Assembly: GCF_015352955.1 (NCBI RefSeq)
Contig: NZ_JACYOX010000038.1
Location: 1 to 50,691 of the forward strand
Reading direction: 5' to 3'
DNA from: Noviherbaspirillum soli
Lineage (GTDB): Bacteria; Pseudomonadota; Gammaproteobacteria; Burkholderiales; Burkholderiaceae_D
Length of the DNA: 50,691 nt
The translations under genes were made by a program, and so were the position numbers. This document shows positions 28,718 to 39,472 of this stretch, piece after piece (positions within the stretch are counted from its first letter, which is position 1; each line of letters begins with the position of its first letter). The notes beneath the pieces were generated by a model. The model did not search any database. It was not told where the DNA came from and saw only the letters and a program-made list of their open reading frames with translations.

Positions 28718-28792
28718 CCCGGCGCCGGCCCGCCACATTGGAGGCCGGCGCCAGGCATTTTTCCTGTCAGGACCCATTTTCCATTCTCGACC

Positions 28793-29341
28793 ATGCAGAT
28801 CACCTCTTTCACCGCACTGTTTCTTTTCCTGTGCGCCGGCTTCGCCGCGCAAACCGCCCTGGCCGAGCCGGCGCCGCCGGCGCGCCAGGCGGAAATCGCC
28901 GCCCGCGGCGCACAGGTCATGCCGTTTGAACTGGCGGCCACCAGCCATGTCTTTACCAAGAACCGCAATGGCGGACTGCAGCAGGTGCTGGTCAGGAATC
29001 CGAAGGACAAGGAACAGCTGCGCCTGGTGCGCAGCCATCTGCGCGAGATCGCCGGGCGTTTTCAGGCCGGCGACTTTTCCGCGCCGGCGCGGATACACGG
29101 CGAGGCCATGCCCGGGCTGGCCGAACTGAAGCAGGCCAGGCCCGACGAGATCACCGTTCATTACCGCGAACTGCGCGATGGCGCCCAGATCCGCTATGCC
29201 ACCTCCAATCCCGCGCTGGTGCCGGTGCTGCATCGCTGGTTCGACGCCCAGCTGTCCGACCATGGCGCCGACGCGCACGAAGGCCATGCGCATCACCACG
29301 GCGATCAGCCGCATCAGGCAAGACAGGCCCGTCAGCCATAA
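28793..29341 (+). CDS. Exported protein with a His-rich tail, unknown function
   Basis: 182 aa. Sec signal peptide to about residue 24 (TALA-E). The mature domain of about 130 residues is soluble, and the C-terminus HAHHHGDQPHQ could bind metal. Homologues that I recall are often labelled aspartate carbamoyltransferase in databases, but no carbamoyltransferase motif is present, so that name should not be used. It lies 75 bp downstream of the lipoprotein gene and converges on the cation ATPase gene, consistent with a metal-related role (inference). The Shine-Dalgarno is weak. Confidence 0.7.
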   Translation: MQITSFTALFLFLCAGFAAQTALAEPAPPARQAEIAARGAQVMPFELAATSHVFTKNRNGGLQQVLVRNPKDKEQLRLVRSHLREIAGRFQAGDFSAPARIHGEAMPGLAELKQARPDEITVHYRELRDGAQIRYATSNPALVPVLHRWFDAQLSDHGADAHEGHAHHHGDQPHQARQARQP

Positions 29342-29368
29342 CGGCGCGAGCGCCGGGTTCGGCCGGGT

Positions 29369-32104
29369 TCAGCTTGCCGCCATGCCGGTGCGGCGCAGCA
29401 GCCATTTTTCCGCTTCCACGACCAGCATCAGCGCCACGCCGAACAGCAGGATGCGGCCCCAGGCGCCGGCCTGCAGCGGCGCCGTGCCGAATGCCGCCTG
29501 CATCGCCGGCAGGTAGGTCATCAGCGCCTGCAGCACCGCCAGCGCCGCCACCGCCAGCAGGACATAGCGGTTGCCGGTCAGGCCGCGCCAGCCAAGGACC
29601 GAAGCGCCCAGGTGGCGGCAGTTGAACAGATAGGCGATTTCCCCGACCACCAGGGTGTTGATGGCAGCGGTGCGGGCCGTCTCCAGGGTGGCGCCATGTT
29701 CCAGTTCCCACAGGTACAGGCCCATGCTGCCGGCCACCAGCAGGGCGCTGACGAGCACGATGCGCCAGGCCAGCCAGCGCGAGAGCAGCGGTTCCGCCGG
29801 GCTGCGCGGCGGCCGCCGCATGATGTCGCCCTCGGCCTGCTCGAATACCAGCGCCAGTGACAGCGTGACTTCGGTGACCATGTTGATCCATAGGATCTGG
29901 ACCGCCGTCACCGGCAACGTGATGCCGAGCAGGATCGCCACGATCAGCATGCCGGCTTCGCCGCCATTGGTCGGCAGGGTGAAGGCAATCGCCTTGCGGA
30001 TGTTGTCGTAGGCGGTGCGGCCTTCCTCCACCGCCGCCACGATGGAAGCGAAGTTGTCGTCGGCCAGCACGATCTCGGCCGCTTCCTTGGCCGCTTCGGT
30101 GCCCTTGCAGCCCATGGCCACGCCGACGTCGGCGCGCTTCAAGGCCGGCGCATCGTTGACGCCGTCGCCGGTCATGGCCACTACGGCGCCGCCGGCTTGC
30201 AGCGCTTCCACCAGCCGCAGCTTGTGTTCCGGGCTGGCGCGGGCAAAGACGTCGGTCTGCAGCACCGCCTGGCGCAGCTGCGCATCGTCCAGCGCGTCGA
30301 TGCCGGCGCCATTGAGGGTGCGGATCCGGCCGGCCAGCGCCAGCTGTTCGCCGATGGCGCTGGCGGTGGCGGCATGGTCGCCGGTGATCATGATGACGCG
30401 GATGCCGGCGGCGCGGCAGGCCGCCACTGCCCGCACCGCTTCCTCGCGCGGCGGGTCGGCCATGGCCACCACCGCCAGCAGCGTGAAGCCGCCGGCGCCG
30501 ACGTCGGCGAAGTCGAGTTCGGTGCGATGGTCGGGTTCGCGCCGCATCGCCAGCGCCAGCAGCCGCATGCCCGATGCCGCCAGCCGCTCCATGCGCGCCG
30601 ACCAGGCCGCAGCGTCGAGCGGCTCGTCCCGCAGGCCGCGGCGTTGCAGCGGGCACAGCGCCAGCACCCGTTCCGGCGCCCCTTTCAGGAACACATAGCC
30701 ATGCCCTTCATGGTCGTGATGCAGCGTGGCCATGAAGCTGTGCTGCGACTCGAATGGAATGGCGTCGGTGCGCGGCAGGCCATGCCTTTCATCGGCGGCA
30801 TCCAGCCCGGCCTTCATTGCCAGCGTGAGGAGCGCGCCTTCGGTCGGGTCGCCCGCCAGCTGCCACGCGCCATTGCAGCTGGCCAGGCTGGCGTCGTTGC
30901 ACAGGATCGCAACGCGTGCGATGTCGGACAGTTCGGGATGCGCCGTGGCGCTGGCTTCGCGCCCGTCCAGCGCAAAGCCGCCGTGCGGCGCATAGCCGGC
31001 GCCGGAGACGGTCAGGTGCGCACCCGCTGTCAGCACCGACTGCACCGTCATTTCATTCCTGGTCAGGGTGCCGGTCTTGTCGGTGCAGATCACGGTGACC
31101 GAGCCCAGCGCTTCCACCGCCGGCAGCCGGCGCACGATGGCGCGCCGGCGGGCCATGCGCTGCACGCCGATGGCAAGGGCAATCGTCATGATGGCCGGCA
31201 GGCCTTCCGGTATCGCCGCCACCGCCAGGCCGACCGCCGCCAGGAACATCTCGCGCGGCGCATAGCCCCGCAGCAGCACGCCAAACAGCAGCACCATGCC
31301 GGCGCCGAGCAGGATGGCCGCGGTCAGCCAGCGGCTGAAATGGGCAAGCTTCCTGAGCAGCGGCGTCGACAGCGTCGATACCTGTTCCAGCATGGCGCTG
31401 ATGCGGCCGATCTCGGTGGCGGCGCCGGTCGCCACCACCACGCCGGCGCCCTGGCCACAGGTGACCAGCGTGCCGGAATAGGCCATGCAATGGCGGTCGC
31501 CCAGTTCGGCGTCGGCGCTGGTCGGCGCCACCTGCTTCTGCACCGGCATCGATTCGCCGGTCAGCACCGATTCATCCACCTGCAGGTTGCGGATGTCGAT
31601 CAGCCGCAGGTCGGCCGGCACCTTGTCGCCCGAAGCCAGAAACACCATATCGCCCGTCACCAGCGATTGCGCCGGCACCTCCAGGCGCTGGCCGCCACGC
31701 ATGACCTGCGCATGCGGCGAAAGCATGTCGCGGATCGCATCCAGCGCCCGCTCGGCCCGGCCCTCCTGCACGAAGCCGATCAGCGCATTGATCAGCACCA
31801 CGCCCAGGATGACCGACGTATCGACCCAGTGGCCGAGCCAGGCGGTAGTGGCGGCCGAGGCCAGCAGCGCATAGATCAGCACATTGTGAAACTGCAGCAG
31901 AAAGCGCAGCATCGGCCCGCGCCCGGGCGCCGCCGGCAGGGTGTTGGGACCATGCTGCTCAAGGCGGCGCTGCGCTTCCTCCGGCGCCAGTCCCTCGCGC
32001 TGGCTTCCGGTCTGCCGCAGCACCTCGCCGGCCGGGCTGGCATGCCATGCTGCGGACGGCGCAGCGCCGGCCGCGGCGCGTGGCCTGTGTTCCATGGTTT
32101 CCAT
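29369..32104 (-). CDS. P-type cation-transporting ATPase (PacL/SERCA-like P2)
   Basis: 911 aa from the ATG at 32104 (M-E-T-M), which has an AAAGG/GAGG site; the maximal frame to 32320 adds 72 residues of poor composition. It has an N-terminal cation-ATPase domain and ten membrane segments. Motifs are TGES in the actuator domain, PEGLP in M4, DKTGTLT with phosphorylated Asp at about residue 342, and GDGVNDAPALK in the hinge. M6 reads NMVTEVTLSLAL, with Glu where Ca2+ pumps have NxxTD, so the ion is uncertain (Ca2+, Mn2+ or other). No soft-metal CPC motif is present. It is divergent from a CPA1 antiporter gene. Confidence 0.88.
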   Translation of the reverse strand: METMEHRPRAAAGAAPSAAWHASPAGEVLRQTGSQREGLAPEEAQRRLEQHGPNTLPAAPGRGPMLRFLLQFHNVLIYALLASAATTAWLGHWVDTSVILGVVLINALIGFVQEGRAERALDAIRDMLSPHAQVMRGGQRLEVPAQSLVTGDMVFLASGDKVPADLRLIDIRNLQVDESVLTGESMPVQKQVAPTSADAELGDRHCMAYSGTLVTCGQGAGVVVATGAATEIGRISAMLEQVSTLSTPLLRKLAHFSRWLTAAILLGAGMVLLFGVLLRGYAPREMFLAAVGLAVAAIPEGLPAIMTIALAIGVQRMARRRAIVRRLPAVEALGSVTVICTDKTGTLTRNEMTVQSVLTAGAHLTVSGAGYAPHGGFALDGREASATAHPELSDIARVAILCNDASLASCNGAWQLAGDPTEGALLTLAMKAGLDAADERHGLPRTDAIPFESQHSFMATLHHDHEGHGYVFLKGAPERVLALCPLQRRGLRDEPLDAAAWSARMERLAASGMRLLALAMRREPDHRTELDFADVGAGGFTLLAVVAMADPPREEAVRAVAACRAAGIRVIMITGDHAATASAIGEQLALAGRIRTLNGAGIDALDDAQLRQAVLQTDVFARASPEHKLRLVEALQAGGAVVAMTGDGVNDAPALKRADVGVAMGCKGTEAAKEAAEIVLADDNFASIVAAVEEGRTAYDNIRKAIAFTLPTNGGEAGMLIVAILLGITLPVTAVQILWINMVTEVTLSLALVFEQAEGDIMRRPPRSPAEPLLSRWLAWRIVLVSALLVAGSMGLYLWELEHGATLETARTAAINTLVVGEIAYLFNCRHLGASVLGWRGLTGNRYVLLAVAALAVLQALMTYLPAMQAAFGTAPLQAGAWGRILLFGVALMLVVEAEKWLLRRTGMAAS

Positions 32105-32362
32105 CGGGCCTTTACCTCGCCGGTGCGAAGTGCCGGCAACGCATGCAGCATCGCCGCCCCTCGCGCGATTTTCCTTGACTGACATCAAGCCGCCCGGCAA
32201 CGCCATTGCTGCGCGCCGGAAAACCGGGCGCCATTCTGACCTGGCAGCATGCGCATGATCAATCTCGTCAGAAATAAGCGCGGCTTTCCTTGATCGTTTG
32301 CCTGCCGGTAATGCAACCACGCAAGCTACCGCCTGTCACATTGTTTTGAACATGACACAAGC

Positions 32363-33691
32363 ATGCCTATGACCAATGCACTATGGTTTTTCCTGGTAGG
32401 CATCCTGATGCTCACGCGCGGCCTGACCTCGACCGCGCTACAGCGCCTGCCGTTCACGTCGGCGATCATCTATCTGGCCGTCGGCATCGTGCTCGGCCCC
32501 ACCGTGCTGGGCCTGTTCTATTTCGATCCGATCAAGCAGTCGGCCGTGCTGGAGCTGGTCACGGAGATTGCGGTGCTGATCTCGCTGTTTTCCGCCGGCG
32601 TGAAAATGCCGGTGCCGGTGAAGTGGCTGCGCTGGCGCGCGCCGGTGCGGCTGGCCTGGGTGTCGATGACCATCACGGTCGGTCTGATCGCCGCCTGCGC
32701 CTACCTGTTTCTCGGCTTGCCGCTGGGCGCCGGCATCCTGCTCGGCGGGGTGCTGGCGCCGACCGACCCGGTGCTCGCCACCGATGTGCAGACCCGCCAT
32801 CCGGGAGACAAGGATGCGCTGCGCTTCACGCTGACCTGCGAAGCCGGCATGAACGACGGCACCGCATTCCCGTTCGTGATGCTGGGGCTGGGCCTGCTGG
32901 GCCTGCATGAGCTGGGCGACTATGGCCTGCGCTGGATCGCCGTCGACGTGCTCTGGGCCACGCTGGGCGCGATCGCCATCGGCACCGTGGGCGGTCTCCT
33001 GATTGCGCAGGTCGGCTGGCGGCTGCGCGGCATGGAGCAGAAGCATGACGTGCTGGACGACCTGGTCGGCCTGGGCCTGATCGCCGTGGTGTATGGCCTG
33101 TCGGTCTACCTCAGCACCTGGGGTTTCCTGGCCGTCTTCTTTGCCGGCGTGGCGCTGCGCCACGGCGAACTGAAGCTGGCCGGCTCGGCCGGCGTCAGGA
33201 AGGAGCAGCTGGAAGGCGGGAATGCGGCGGCCGCCGGCTCGGCGCCGAGAGGCGACGGACAGCCCCAGCCGCCGCACATCGTCAGCGTGGAAGCGCTGGT
33301 ATTCAAGGAGCACCTTGAGCGGCTGTCGGAACTGATGCTGGTGCTGCTGCTGGGCGGCATGATGGTCAGCCAGTACTGGAGCTGGATCACGGTCGGCTTC
33401 GCGCTGTTCCTGTTCCTGGTGGCGCGGCCACTGAGCGTCTTCATTGGCCTGATCGGCACCGGCACATCGACCCGCATACGCGGCATGTCGGCCTGGTTTG
33501 GCGTGCGCGGCATCGGCTCCATCTATTACCTGAGCTATGCGATCCAGCATGGCCTGCCCGCCGAACTGGCGCATGAGCTGATACAGCTGACGCTGGTGGT
33601 GATCACGCTGTCCATCCTGTTCCATGGCACCAGCGTCAAGCCGCTGATGAACCGGCTGTGGCGCCGGCGCGGTGAAGTCGGGGCGACATGA
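32363..33691 (+). CDS. Sodium/proton antiporter, CPA1 family
   Basis: 442 aa with about twelve membrane segments. The block LAPTDPVLATDVQ matches the CPA1 TDP/ATD region, and EAGMNDGTAFPF contains the ND ion-binding pair typical of NhaP-type exchangers. A hydrophilic stretch near residues 280-310 is variable. It is expected to exchange Na+ or K+ for H+ in the inner membrane. The start has no strong Shine-Dalgarno; the second Met (32369) is also possible. It is divergent from the P-type ATPase with about 260 bp between starts. Confidence 0.85.
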   Translation: MPMTNALWFFLVGILMLTRGLTSTALQRLPFTSAIIYLAVGIVLGPTVLGLFYFDPIKQSAVLELVTEIAVLISLFSAGVKMPVPVKWLRWRAPVRLAWVSMTITVGLIAACAYLFLGLPLGAGILLGGVLAPTDPVLATDVQTRHPGDKDALRFTLTCEAGMNDGTAFPFVMLGLGLLGLHELGDYGLRWIAVDVLWATLGAIAIGTVGGLLIAQVGWRLRGMEQKHDVLDDLVGLGLIAVVYGLSVYLSTWGFLAVFFAGVALRHGELKLAGSAGVRKEQLEGGNAAAAGSAPRGDGQPQPPHIVSVEALVFKEHLERLSELMLVLLLGGMMVSQYWSWITVGFALFLFLVARPLSVFIGLIGTGTSTRIRGMSAWFGVRGIGSIYYLSYAIQHGLPAELAHELIQLTLVVITLSILFHGTSVKPLMNRLWRRRGEVGAT

Positions 33692-33811
33692 CGGAATGCG
33701 CAAACCCGGCGCAAATAGCCGGGCCCGGCTTGAATCTTGTCGATGGATGCAGGTCAACAACGGATTGCGCCAATTGCGCGCCGCTGCTGCTCCCAAAGGA
33801 GGCCACCGCCC

Positions 33812-36103
33812 ATGAGCAAGGATGAACATTTCAAGCCCGCCTATCAGCCTGCCGGCGGATGGGGTTCGGTCAAGGCCGTGACCTCCATGCTGCTCAAGGA
33901 AGGCGCTGCACTCAACGGCAGCCGCATCCTGCTGCACCAGAACAAGCCCGGCGGCTTCGCCTGCACCAGCTGCGCCTGGGCCAAGCCGGCGCATCCGCAT
34001 CCATTCGAGTTCTGCTCCAACGGCGCCCAGGCCACCGCCTGGGAAATCACCAGCAAGCGGGTGGCGCCCGACTTTTTCCTGCGCCACACCGCCACCGAAC
34101 TGGAAGGCTGGAGCGACCATGCGCTGGAAGAGGAGGGCCGGCTGACCGCGCCGATGCGCTGGGATGCGGCAACCGACAAATACCTGGAAGTGCCGTGGCA
34201 GCAGGCCTTCGACGAGATCGGCGCCGAACTGAAGAAGCTGGCGCCGCAGTCGGCCGTGTTCTATACCTCCGGCCGGGCGTCGCTGGAAACGTCCTACATG
34301 TACCAGCTGCTGGCCCGCATGTATGGCTGCAACAACCTGCCCGACAGTTCCAACATGTGCCATGAAAGCACCTCGGTGGCGCTGCCCGAGACCATCGGCG
34401 TGCCGATCGGCACCGTGGCGCTCGACGACTTCGAAAAGACCGATTGCGTCTTCTTCTTCGGCCAGAACGTCGGCACCAACAGCCCGCGCATGCTGCACCA
34501 GCTGCAGGAGGCACGCAAGCGCGGCGTGCCGGTGATCACCTTCAATCCCCTGCGCGAGCGCGGCCTGGTCAGCTTCACCAATCCGCAGGACCCGGCCCAG
34601 ATGCTGACCGCCGACGAGACCGGCATCAGCACCCAGTACCACCAGCTCAAGGCCGGCGGCGACAGCGCCGCGCTGATGGGCCTGTGCAAATTCCTGGTCG
34701 AATGGGACGATGCGGCGCAGCAGGCGGGCAGGGCGCGCGTGCTGGACGAGCGCTTCCTGGCGCAGCACACCCATGGCCATGCCGGGTTCCTGGAGGCGGT
34801 GCGCGGCTGGCGCTGGGAAGACATCGAGCGCGAATCCGGCCTTGCCCGCCATGCGCTGGAGATGGCGGCCGGCGCCTATGCCAATGCGCGCGCCGTGATC
34901 GGCGTCTATGGCATGGGCCTGACCCAGCACACAAAGGGCGTGCAGAACGTGCAGATGCTATGCAACCTGCTGCTGTTGAAGGGCAACATCGGCAAGCCGG
35001 GCGCCGGCATCTGCCCGGTGCGCGGCCATTCGAATGTGCAGGGCCAGCGCACCGTGGGCATCACCGAAAAGCCGGAACTGGCGCCGCTGGACAAGCTGGA
35101 AGAGCAGTACGGCTTCAGGGCGCCGCGCGAAAAGGGCCTGGCCACGGTGGAAGCCTGCGAGGGCATCCTGTCCGGCGAAGTGAAGGCCTTCATCAGCCTG
35201 GGCGGCAACTTCGTGCGCGCCGCGCCGGAAACGGCCTTGCTCGAAACTGCCTGGCGCCGGCTGCGGCTGTCGGTGCAGATCGCCACCAAGCTCAACCGCA
35301 GCCATGTGCTGCATGGCGAGGTAGCCTACATCCTGCCCTGCCTCGGCCGCATCGAGATCGACCGCCAGGCCGGCGGCGAGCAGGCGGTGTCGATCGAGGA
35401 CAGCACCGGCCACATGCACGGCTCGCGCGGCGTTGCCGAGCCGGCGGCCGACACCCTGCTTTCCGAGCCGGCGATCGTGGCCGGCATCGCCCGCGCGCTG
35501 CTGCCGCCCAACCCGAAGCTGGACTGGGAAAAGTGGGTCGGCGACTACAGCCTGATACGCGATGCGATCGCCGAAACCTATCCCGAGATCTTCCATGACT
35601 TCAATGAGCGCATGTGGCAGCCGGGCGGCTTTGCGCGGCCGATCGCGGCCAGGAAGCGCGAATGGAATACCAAGACCGGCAAGGCCAACTTCGTCGTGCC
35701 CGAGGCCCTGAATGAAAACCCCGACATGGCCGAGCCGGCCGATGTGCTGCGCCTGTTCACGCTGCGTTCGGACGGCCAGTTCAATACCACGGTGTACCAC
35801 CATGACGACCGCTTCCGCGGCGTCTACGGCACCCGCATGGTGGTGCTGCTGAACCAGGCCGACATGGCGCGGCTGGGTTTGGCCGAAGGCGACCGCGTGA
35901 CCGCCGCCACCCATGCCGGCGATGGCGTGGCGCGCAGCGTGTCCGGCCTGAGGGTCACGCCCTACGACATACCCAAGGGCTGCGCCGCCGGCTATTTCCC
36001 CGAATGCAATCCGCTGATCCCGCTCTGGCACCATGCCGAGGAAAGCATGGTGCCGGCGGCCAAGGCGATCTCGATCCGGCTCACCCGCATGGAGGCGCCA
36101 TGA
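33812..36103 (+). CDS. FdhF/YdeP-family molybdopterin oxidoreductase
   Basis: 763 aa from the ATG at 33812, which has AAAGGAGG nine bases upstream; a longer frame from 33737 is not supported. Residues 40-75 carry the CTSC...C cysteine set of the family, and the middle and C-terminal regions match the molybdopterin-dinucleotide-binding domains of formate-dehydrogenase-like enzymes (YTSGRASLE, SNMCHES, GQNVGTN). YdeP-type members are linked to acid resistance in E. coli and their substrate is unsettled. The ATGA overlap with fdhD and dependence of formate dehydrogenases on FdhD support one operon for a Mo enzyme and its maturation factor. No electron-transfer subunit is adjacent. Confidence 0.9.
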   Translation: MSKDEHFKPAYQPAGGWGSVKAVTSMLLKEGAALNGSRILLHQNKPGGFACTSCAWAKPAHPHPFEFCSNGAQATAWEITSKRVAPDFFLRHTATELEGWSDHALEEEGRLTAPMRWDAATDKYLEVPWQQAFDEIGAELKKLAPQSAVFYTSGRASLETSYMYQLLARMYGCNNLPDSSNMCHESTSVALPETIGVPIGTVALDDFEKTDCVFFFGQNVGTNSPRMLHQLQEARKRGVPVITFNPLRERGLVSFTNPQDPAQMLTADETGISTQYHQLKAGGDSAALMGLCKFLVEWDDAAQQAGRARVLDERFLAQHTHGHAGFLEAVRGWRWEDIERESGLARHALEMAAGAYANARAVIGVYGMGLTQHTKGVQNVQMLCNLLLLKGNIGKPGAGICPVRGHSNVQGQRTVGITEKPELAPLDKLEEQYGFRAPREKGLATVEACEGILSGEVKAFISLGGNFVRAAPETALLETAWRRLRLSVQIATKLNRSHVLHGEVAYILPCLGRIEIDRQAGGEQAVSIEDSTGHMHGSRGVAEPAADTLLSEPAIVAGIARALLPPNPKLDWEKWVGDYSLIRDAIAETYPEIFHDFNERMWQPGGFARPIAARKREWNTKTGKANFVVPEALNENPDMAEPADVLRLFTLRSDGQFNTTVYHHDDRFRGVYGTRMVVLLNQADMARLGLAEGDRVTAATHAGDGVARSVSGLRVTPYDIPKGCAAGYFPECNPLIPLWHHAEESMVPAAKAISIRLTRMEAP

Positions 36104-36927
36104 ATGCCGCCGCCGACATGCAGGCGCTGGCGATGCCGGCTTCCACATGCGAAGTGGGCGCATGGCGGCATGGCATGGCGGCGCAGGCCATCGACATCGT
36201 GGTGGAGGAAGTGCCGGTGGCGCTGGTCTACAACGGCATTTCGCATGCGGTGCTGCTGGCCTCGCCCACCGACCTGGAAGACTTCGCGCTCGGCTTTTCC
36301 CTGTCCGAAGCAATCCTGGGCAGCCGTGCCGAACTCCATGACCTGGACGTGGTGGCGGGCGAGCAGGGCATCGAACTGCGCATGACCATTGCCGGCGCCG
36401 CCATGCATGCATTGAAGCTGCGCCGGCGCACGCTGGCAGGCCGCACCGGCTGTGGCCTGTGCGGCACGGAGAGCCTGGACCAGGTGCTGCGGCCGGTCGC
36501 GCCGGTGGCCGCGGGCGGCGTCGCGCGGGCATCGGCCATCCATGCGGCGATGCGGGCGCTGGCGGAGTGCCAGGCGCTGCACCAGGCCACAGGTGCGGCG
36601 CATGCCGCCGGCTGGGCGGGCTGGGATGGCGAACTGCTATTCACGCGCGAGGATGTGGGTCGCCACAATGCGCTGGACAAGCTGGTCGGCGCCATCGCGC
36701 AGGCCGGCATGGATGCGCGGGAAGGCTTTGCCATCGTGACCAGCCGCGCCAGCGTCGAAATGGCGCAGAAGGCCGCATGCGCCGGCATCCGGCTGCTGGC
36801 GGCGGTATCCGCGCCCACCGCGATGGCGGTGCGCCTGGCCCGGGAGAGCGGCCTGACGCTGGCGGGCTTCGTGCGCCAGGACAGGCAACTGGTGTACAGC
36901 CATCCGGAGCGTGTGCGCCCGGACTGA
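36100..36927 (+). CDS. fdhD: Formate dehydrogenase accessory sulfurtransferase FdhD
   Basis: 275 aa from the ATG at 36100, overlapping the upstream stop by 4 nt, with GGAGG four bases before it. FdhD moves sulfur from a cysteine desulfurase to the molybdenum cofactor. The catalytic cysteines are seen in TGCGLCG (Cys118 and Cys121), and EDVGRHNALDK is the family's second signature. Its stop codon directly abuts that of the convergent App1-type gene, with no intergenic base. Confidence 0.93.
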   Translation: MNAAADMQALAMPASTCEVGAWRHGMAAQAIDIVVEEVPVALVYNGISHAVLLASPTDLEDFALGFSLSEAILGSRAELHDLDVVAGEQGIELRMTIAGAAMHALKLRRRTLAGRTGCGLCGTESLDQVLRPVAPVAAGGVARASAIHAAMRALAECQALHQATGAAHAAGWAGWDGELLFTREDVGRHNALDKLVGAIAQAGMDAREGFAIVTSRASVEMAQKAACAGIRLLAAVSAPTAMAVRLARESGLTLAGFVRQDRQLVYSHPERVRPD

Positions 36928-38364
36928 TCAGGCGCCCGGTGTTGCGGTTGTGGCGGCCGTGGCAGACTCGTCGCCGCGCTTGTCGGCCCGCACCTCGGCC
37001 GCCGCGCCGGCGGCAATCAGCCCTTCGCCGGCGGCATGGGTGGCGGCGTATTCGCTGTCAGGCACCAGCACCAGCTGCGCGCCGCTGGCCCTGACTTCCC
37101 CGGCCAGCCGGTCGATCGCCTCGATGCGTTCCGGGTCGGGATTCACATTGCGGATATAGATCGCCTTGATGCGCTGCGGATGGCGCAGCACCAGTTCACG
37201 GTAGATTTCCGGATCCTCCTGTCCGCTGTCGCCGATCAGCACGAAGGGCAGATGGGGATAGGTGCCGAAGATGCGCTCGATGTTGGCCAGCTTGTGTTCC
37301 TGGTGCCGGCCGGCGCCGAACAGGCTCTTCACGCCCAGTTCCTTCAGCATCAGCGGACCGAGCGGCAGGTTCTGGGAGCGAAGGAAGTCGACCAGCGGCG
37401 TGTACAGGTGCCACGGACTGCTCGATACATAGAACAGCGGATTGGCTTCATTGCCGTCCGCGCCCGCATGCAGCGCCCGGTAGAACGCGGCCACGCCCTT
37501 GAACGGCTTCCTGGTATGGACATTGGAGATGGCCAGCATCTTCAGCATGCGGATCTTGTTGGTCACATTGCTCCATAACACCGTGTCGTCGATGTCGCTG
37601 ATGATGCCGAACTTCGCGCTGGCCAGCGGCACAAGCACTTCGGCGCTTGCCGTTGCATGGCTGGCGGCCGGCGGCGGGTCCAGCAACGCCAGTTCCACCT
37701 GCTGCCAGCCGGCGGCCACCGGCTGCGGCAGGATCAGCTCCGCCTGGAAGTAGCCGTTATCGTCCGTCACGATCTCCAGTTCCGTACCCTGGAAACGGGC
37801 GCGCAGCCGTGCGCCGGGCACCTCGTCCGAGCCCAGCCGCTTGTAAAGCTCGGTCAGGTTGCGCCAGCCGCTGTGCCCGGGTTCGGGCGTGACGAAGCCC
37901 TCGTCCTTCAGCACCCGGCCGCGCAGCAGCAGGCGTTCGGTCGTGCCGTAGCCGATATAGGGAATCACGATGGCCGCGCCATCGGAAGCGGCGAAACGCT
38001 TGAGGCGCCGGCTCGCCAGGCGCGCCAGCCGGGCCGCGCTTTCCTGCGCCTGCTGCAGTGCGCGCGGCAGCCGCGAGGAGGGCGCCTCCGGCGACGTGTC
38101 GGCAAGTGCGCCGGCAGCTTCCGGCCTGGCGTATTCGATCCACAGCGGCCCATCGTCGGCCAGCCGCAGCGCCGCCGCCTCGCGCTCTGCCGGCGCATGC
38201 GGATCAACCCGCTCCGGCAGCACCGCCAGTGCCACGCCCCGCTGGCGAAGCTGTTCGATCTCGTCATCCGACAGCACATCCGGATTGATCCAGATCGCCT
38301 CCGGCGTCGCCCCCTGCGCCATCAGGTCGTCATAGCCTTGCCGGGTCAGGATTAGAAAAGTCAT
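36928..38364 (-). CDS. App1-family phosphatase (DUF2183)
   Basis: 478 aa from the ATG at 38364, supported by GGAGAA five to six bases upstream; an upstream frame to 38499 runs into repeat-flanking DNA. Residues 1-140 are a variable N-terminal part. The C-terminal catalytic domain has the HAD-like signature ISDIDDTVLWS near residue 258 and a second motif GDSGQEDPEIY. Yeast App1 is a phosphatidate phosphatase; bacterial members are little studied, so a lipid phosphate substrate is inferred. It converges on fdhD with abutting stops. Confidence 0.82.
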   Translation of the reverse strand: MTFLILTRQGYDDLMAQGATPEAIWINPDVLSDDEIEQLRQRGVALAVLPERVDPHAPAEREAAALRLADDGPLWIEYARPEAAGALADTSPEAPSSRLPRALQQAQESAARLARLASRRLKRFAASDGAAIVIPYIGYGTTERLLLRGRVLKDEGFVTPEPGHSGWRNLTELYKRLGSDEVPGARLRARFQGTELEIVTDDNGYFQAELILPQPVAAGWQQVELALLDPPPAASHATASAEVLVPLASAKFGIISDIDDTVLWSNVTNKIRMLKMLAISNVHTRKPFKGVAAFYRALHAGADGNEANPLFYVSSSPWHLYTPLVDFLRSQNLPLGPLMLKELGVKSLFGAGRHQEHKLANIERIFGTYPHLPFVLIGDSGQEDPEIYRELVLRHPQRIKAIYIRNVNPDPERIEAIDRLAGEVRASGAQLVLVPDSEYAATHAAGEGLIAAGAAAEVRADKRGDESATAATTATPGA

Positions 38365-38519
38365 TCGGGTTCTCCGCTGTGGCGTGTCATTGTGCATGGC
38401 TTCCATGCGAATGGGCTTGTTCTGGCGGGGATGGAACAGACATTGGTCAATGCGCTTGTGGAGCAGGGTATGGCTGCTGCCTGCAATCGTGGGTGGCATC
38501 GCGGGAAGGGTGCCGCGCC

Positions 38520-39313
<794 letters not shown>

Positions 39314-39472
39314 CCTGCACCCCCAAGCCGGCATCGCCCCGGTGTGAGAAAATACCGCCTTCGTCAGCATCCAGCCCCGGCGCCGCCCGGCGCGGATCCC
39401 CCGCAATCAGCAAGTCCAGGCAGGCGCATACATGCGCGCTTCGCCACCCATGCCTTAACAAAGAGATCACGT

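Noticed and set aside
32105-32320. N-terminal extension of the P-type ATPase to 32320
   Set aside because: 72 residues of Arg/Ala-rich low-quality sequence with no Shine-Dalgarno. The start at 32104 gives the usual length.
39344-39472. Longer ttcA start at 39344
   Set aside because: The added 43 residues are read from repeat-flanking DNA and lack a ribosome-binding site. The ATG at 39473 fits the family's N-terminus.
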